From: a bacterium
GTDB taxonomy: Bacteria; Verrucomicrobiota; Verrucomicrobiae; Opitutales; Opitutaceae
Length of the DNA: 9,949 bases
Direction of reading: 5' to 3'
Assembly: GCA_021780625.1 (NCBI GenBank)
Contig: JAJXYI010000165.1
Coordinates: 1-9,949, forward strand
Part shown: one piece after another, positions 7,353 through 9,949 of the stretch
Layout: every line of letters begins with the position of its first letter
Position numbering within the stretch: position 1 is the first letter of the stretch
Notes under the pieces: model-generated
What the model was told of the DNA's origin: nothing
Databases searched by the model: none
What the model saw: the letters and a program-made list of their open reading frames with translations, nothing else
Position numbers and translations under genes: made by a program

Positions 7353-7382
7353 GCGAAGGCCGGCGGGCGTAGCAGCCCCCGC

Positions 7383-9407
7383 TCACTTCTTCGCCTGCGG
7401 CGCCAGGTTCTTCGCGAGGAAGGCCTCGATATCGGTGTAGATTTCGATCCGGTGACGGAAATAACTGAATCCGTGCCCCTCGCCACCGACAAAATGGCTC
7501 TCGACCGGCACATGGTACTTCTCGAGCTGAGCAACGAGGTCGCGCGACTCGCTCACGTCGGCAACCCGGTCGTCCTTGCCGTGTGCGACAAACACCGGAA
7601 TCTTCAGCCGATCGACATGGCGCAGCGGTGAAATCTCGTCGAACCGCGCCTTGTTCTTCGCGGGATCGCCCAGGTGGCGCTTCAGGATGTCGAAACGGTT
7701 CGTGTTGTCGTCCATCCATTTCGCGTCGCGCATGACCTTCGCAAAGTCGAACACACCCGCGATCGCCACCGCGCAGCGGTACAGGCCGGGTTCGTTCTCC
7801 GCCCCATACAAGGCGAGATACGCCCCGAAGGAGCCGCCCATGATCGCGACGCGGTGGCGGTCGATCAGGCCGGTTTTCAACAGCAGGTGCACGCCGTCCG
7901 TGACGTCGTCGCTCATCTTGGCAAAATCCCATCGGTCAGCCTCGCTGAACTCCCAGCCAAAGCCGGTCGAGCCCCGATAGTTCGGCTGAAAGACCGCATA
8001 CCCGCGGCTCGCCAGGAACTGCACCTCGGGATTCCAGCCCCAGACGTCGCGCACCCACGGTCCGCCGTGAGGCAGCACGACCATCGGGACGGGATGCCGC
8101 CGTGAGGCGCCCGCGGGGAGCGTGACGTATCCCTGGATCATCTTTCCGTCGCGCGCCTTGTAGTTGACCACGCGCATGGGAAGCATGCGCTTCGGATCGA
8201 TCCAGGGACGCGTGCTCTTGATGAGCCCGATCCTGCCCTTCTCCAGGTTCACGGAGTAGTAGGCGGTGGGCATCACGTCGCTGCTCGCGGACACCACGAA
8301 GTCCGTCTGCGCGCGGTTGCTCCCCATGATGTCGATGATCGAATTCCTGACCGGGAAGCTCCGCTCGATCTTGTTCTGCAGGAATTCATAATCCTTCGTG
8401 AACCAGACCGCGTGCAGGCCCTCGCGAAACAATTTCATGCCAATGATGTTCAGGGTGACAGGGTCGCGGTAGAACCAGGCCCACAAGGGATCGTAACGTT
8501 TGTCCTGATACAGCACCTCCCCCTTCCTTCCGGTCAGCGCATTCATGCGGCACACCTCGCGCGGCTCGCCGTGTCGCTCGGGAGCGACCATGATCACCTC
8601 GCCCGGCTTGTCGCCGGCGCAGAGGAAATCGTAATCATCGAGGTTGACCGGTGAACGCACCCAGGCGCCCTTCCTGAAAACCCAAAGCGTGTCATATCCG
8701 TTCACCTGAGTGAAGGCGTAGGCCAGTTCCCCGTTCTTGTCGCAGGAATACCCAAAGGGCGTTCCCGACGGCGGGGCCGGGTAGCTGTCGAGTACGCTGG
8801 CTTCGGTGCCATAGGGGTATAAAGAGGAATCCAGTCTTCCGAAGCCCGCCATGCCCTTGAGTTTCTCGCGGGCATCGATCCGCATCGCGCCATAGTCCCT
8901 GCCTTCGTCCCAGGCGTTTTCGCGCAGCCAGATGACCGGCGCCATACGGTCCCGGCGCGGCACCCCGAGCACCTGCAGTGCATTGTGCGCCTCGATGTAA
9001 TAGGCATTCGAGAGGTCGCCGACCTCCGCCACCATCGTGCCGTAGGCATACAGCTTCTCCTTGCTCAGCCGACACAGCAGATGCGTGTCGTCGAGCCAGT
9101 GGTAGTTGAAGACGTCGGTTCCGCCGGGGCCCATCAGCTCCTCGAACTTTCCGTCCTTGATGTTCACGACCAGCAGCTCCTCGCGGTCGTGCTTGGCGTC
9201 GGTGACGATCGCGGCGAAATGATCGCCCGCGTCGTTTATCGCCGGATCCCGGAAGAGCGGCGGCCGGAAGAAATCCGCCACTGGGATCGGTTGGTCCGCG
9301 GGCGCCGGCACCATTCGGTACAGCGGATCGGTGGTGTCGGCCGCGAGAGCGGCACCGCACATAAGGAGCCCGGCGAGGGCGAGCAGGAAGGTTCGGTAGG
9401 GAGACAT
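7383..9407 (-). CDS. Secreted S9 family serine peptidase (prolyl oligopeptidase / acylaminoacyl-peptidase type)
   Basis: 674 residues, a normal length for the family. A signal peptide, MSPYRTFLLALAGLLMCGAALA (1-22), exports it. Residues about 40-410 form the N-terminal part expected to be a beta-propeller that limits access to the active site (GDHFAAIVTD, NYHWLDDTHLLCRLSKEKLY and similar strands). The alpha/beta-hydrolase domain spans about 420-670: VVNYKARDGKMIQGYVTLP (413-431), LPHGGPW (445-451), FQPNYRGSTGFG (473-484), nucleophile Ser526 in GGSFGAY, catalytic Asp613 (or adjacent Asp612) in AHGKDDRV, and catalytic His645 in GEGHGF. All triad members are present, so it should be active, cutting short peptides in the periplasm or outside; specificity cannot be read. 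The start at 9407 gives a clean signal peptide; no strong Shine-Dalgarno precedes it. A paralogue lies 245 bases upstream on the same strand. Confidence 0.93.
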   Translation of the reverse strand: MSPYRTFLLALAGLLMCGAALAADTTDPLYRMVPAPADQPIPVADFFRPPLFRDPAINDAGDHFAAIVTDAKHDREELLVVNIKDGKFEELMGPGGTDVFNYHWLDDTHLLCRLSKEKLYAYGTMVAEVGDLSNAYYIEAHNALQVLGVPRRDRMAPVIWLRENAWDEGRDYGAMRIDAREKLKGMAGFGRLDSSLYPYGTEASVLDSYPAPPSGTPFGYSCDKNGELAYAFTQVNGYDTLWVFRKGAWVRSPVNLDDYDFLCAGDKPGEVIMVAPERHGEPREVCRMNALTGRKGEVLYQDKRYDPLWAWFYRDPVTLNIIGMKLFREGLHAVWFTKDYEFLQNKIERSFPVRNSIIDIMGSNRAQTDFVVSASSDVMPTAYYSVNLEKGRIGLIKSTRPWIDPKRMLPMRVVNYKARDGKMIQGYVTLPAGASRRHPVPMVVLPHGGPWVRDVWGWNPEVQFLASRGYAVFQPNYRGSTGFGWEFSEADRWDFAKMSDDVTDGVHLLLKTGLIDRHRVAIMGGSFGAYLALYGAENEPGLYRCAVAIAGVFDFAKVMRDAKWMDDNTNRFDILKRHLGDPAKNKARFDEISPLRHVDRLKIPVFVAHGKDDRVADVSESRDLVAQLEKYHVPVESHFVGGEGHGFSYFRHRIEIYTDIEAFLAKNLAPQAKK

Positions 9408-9481
9408 GGCTGGTAAAGTCCATCCCGGCCCACACGCGGTCGCGTCCGGGTAGTCTGGAGGGAAAGGTTGGCTGAGCCGAT

Positions 9482-9497
9482 CCGGCGCAGGCGCCGG
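9482..9497. repeat. Perfect GC-rich inverted repeat upstream of the S9 peptidase
   Basis: CCGGCGC (9482-9488) and GCGCCGG (9491-9497) are exact reverse complements around two bases; as RNA this is a 6-bp stem with a 4-base loop. It lies in the 245-base gap between the two minus-strand S9 genes, about 75 bases upstream of the start at 9407. No T-run follows on either strand. It could be a terminator-like element for the upstream paralogue, a leader hairpin, or an operator-like palindrome. Confidence 0.35.
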
Positions 9498-9652
9498 CTG
9501 GTGCCCGGGATTGCTAAGAATACTCCGCGGTCGTGGCTAGACGAAAATCACGGCACGCCGGAGCGGCTCCTCCGCCACCGGGCGGGCCGCGCGATTGGCG
9601 GACCCGCCGCTCCACCCGGAAGACAGCGCGCGAAGTCGGAGCCTCTTCCGCT

Positions 9653-9949
9653 TCAATGCGAGCCCAGATTCCTCGCGAGGAAGGCCTCGACGCCGCCGTA
9701 GATCTTGAATGGTCGCTTGAACGTGATGATCCGGTACTCCTCGCCAACCATCACCTTTTCATAGGGCACGTGGCTCGCATCCAAGGCCGACATCAGTTTT
9801 CGGGCCTGGTTATCCTGCACGCGGTCGAACGACAGGTACGACAGGAATACGGGAACCTTCACCTTGTCGACGTGCTGAAGCGGCGACAGTCGATCGTATT
9901 CCGCAGCGTCCTTCGCCGGGTCTCCAAGATGACGCTTCATCAGGTCGTA
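9653..9949 (-). CDS. C-terminal end of a second S9-peptidase-like protein, probably catalytically inactive (partial)
   Basis: The 3' end of a minus-strand gene that continues past the window; the frame is open to the edge (YDL precedes MKRHLGDP), so the internal ATG at 9940 is not the start. The 98 visible residues align almost without gaps to the end of the neighbouring S9 peptidase: KRHLGDPAK is identical, SPLQHVDKVKVPVF matches SPLRHVDRLKIPVF, and VEAFLARNL matches IEAFLAKNL. The catalytic surroundings differ. The AHGKDDRV segment reads SYLSFDRV, keeping one Asp but losing His-Gly. The GGEGHGF segment reads VGEEYRII, so the catalytic His is absent, with Tyr or Arg in its place. The frame is intact and the fold-determining positions are kept, so a non-catalytic homologue is more likely than decay. 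Whether the nucleophile Ser is kept lies outside the window. It is a tandem paralogue, 245 bases upstream of the active gene. Confidence 0.85.
   Translation of the reverse strand, partial: YDLMKRHLGDPAKDAAEYDRLSPLQHVDKVKVPVFLSYLSFDRVQDNQARKLMSALDASHVPYEKVMVGEEYRIITFKRPFKIYGGVEAFLARNLGSH

Noticed and set aside
7353..7382. Possible bidirectional terminator between the convergent genes (GCGGG 7363-7367 with CCCGC 7378-7382).
   Set aside because: Only 5 bp, no T-run on either side, and it touches the stop codon of the peptidase gene.
9517..9546. Possible minus-strand promoter for the S9 peptidase (TATTCT at 9522-9517, TTTCGT at 9546-9541, 18-base spacing).
   Set aside because: The -35 match is poor, and one AT-rich patch in a GC-rich gap is expected by chance; promoter rules for this lineage are not well enough known to decide.

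Overview
High-GC bacterial chromosomal DNA, most likely from a Verrucomicrobiota member of the Opitutales/Opitutaceae type. The main clue is the C-terminal tail of the galactanase (an 'RSYVGTGDNIEVAGFVISGS ... IRASGPAL ... DDNWGDNP' type module), which I know as a recurrent tail on secreted proteins of Opitutus-like genomes. The heptanucleotide repeat block, the small exported protein and the lack of clear Shine-Dalgarno sequences fit this but do not prove it. No rRNA, tRNA, CRISPR array, transposase, phage gene or replication origin was seen.

Layout, left to right. Positions 1-1674 (+) hold the 3' part of a polytopic GT-C type membrane glycosyltransferase, cut by the window edge. Positions 1768-3597 (+) hold a second multi-pass protein of the TMTC/TPR type. 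Positions 3722-5155 (+) hold a secreted GH53 endo-beta-1,4-galactanase with the lineage-specific C-terminal module. Positions 5156-5448 are non-coding and contain a striking array of diverged 7-bp repeats (5187-5346). Positions 5449-6741 (+) hold a third GT-C type membrane protein, of the GT87/DUF2029 kind, followed 12 bases later by a strong perfect hairpin (6754-6773). Positions 6897-7352 (+) hold a small exported protein of unknown function. Convergent to it, 7383-9407 (-) holds a complete secreted S9 family serine peptidase. Upstream of that on the minus strand, 9653-9949 (-) holds the C-terminal end of a second S9-like protein that has lost the catalytic histidine.

Functionally, the left two thirds look like an envelope and carbohydrate region: three polyprenyl-phosphate-sugar type glycosyltransferases could build or decorate surface glycans or glycoproteins, and one exported enzyme cuts pectic galactan. 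The genes are not packed tightly enough to assert one operon, and no sugar transporter or regulator is visible. The right third is a tandem pair of exported S9 peptidase paralogues, one apparently active and one apparently inactive in the part that can be read.

I did not find a convincing undescribed multi-gene system. The observations most worth checking are the dead S9 paralogue beside a live one, the heptamer array with its flank, and the intergenic hairpins.
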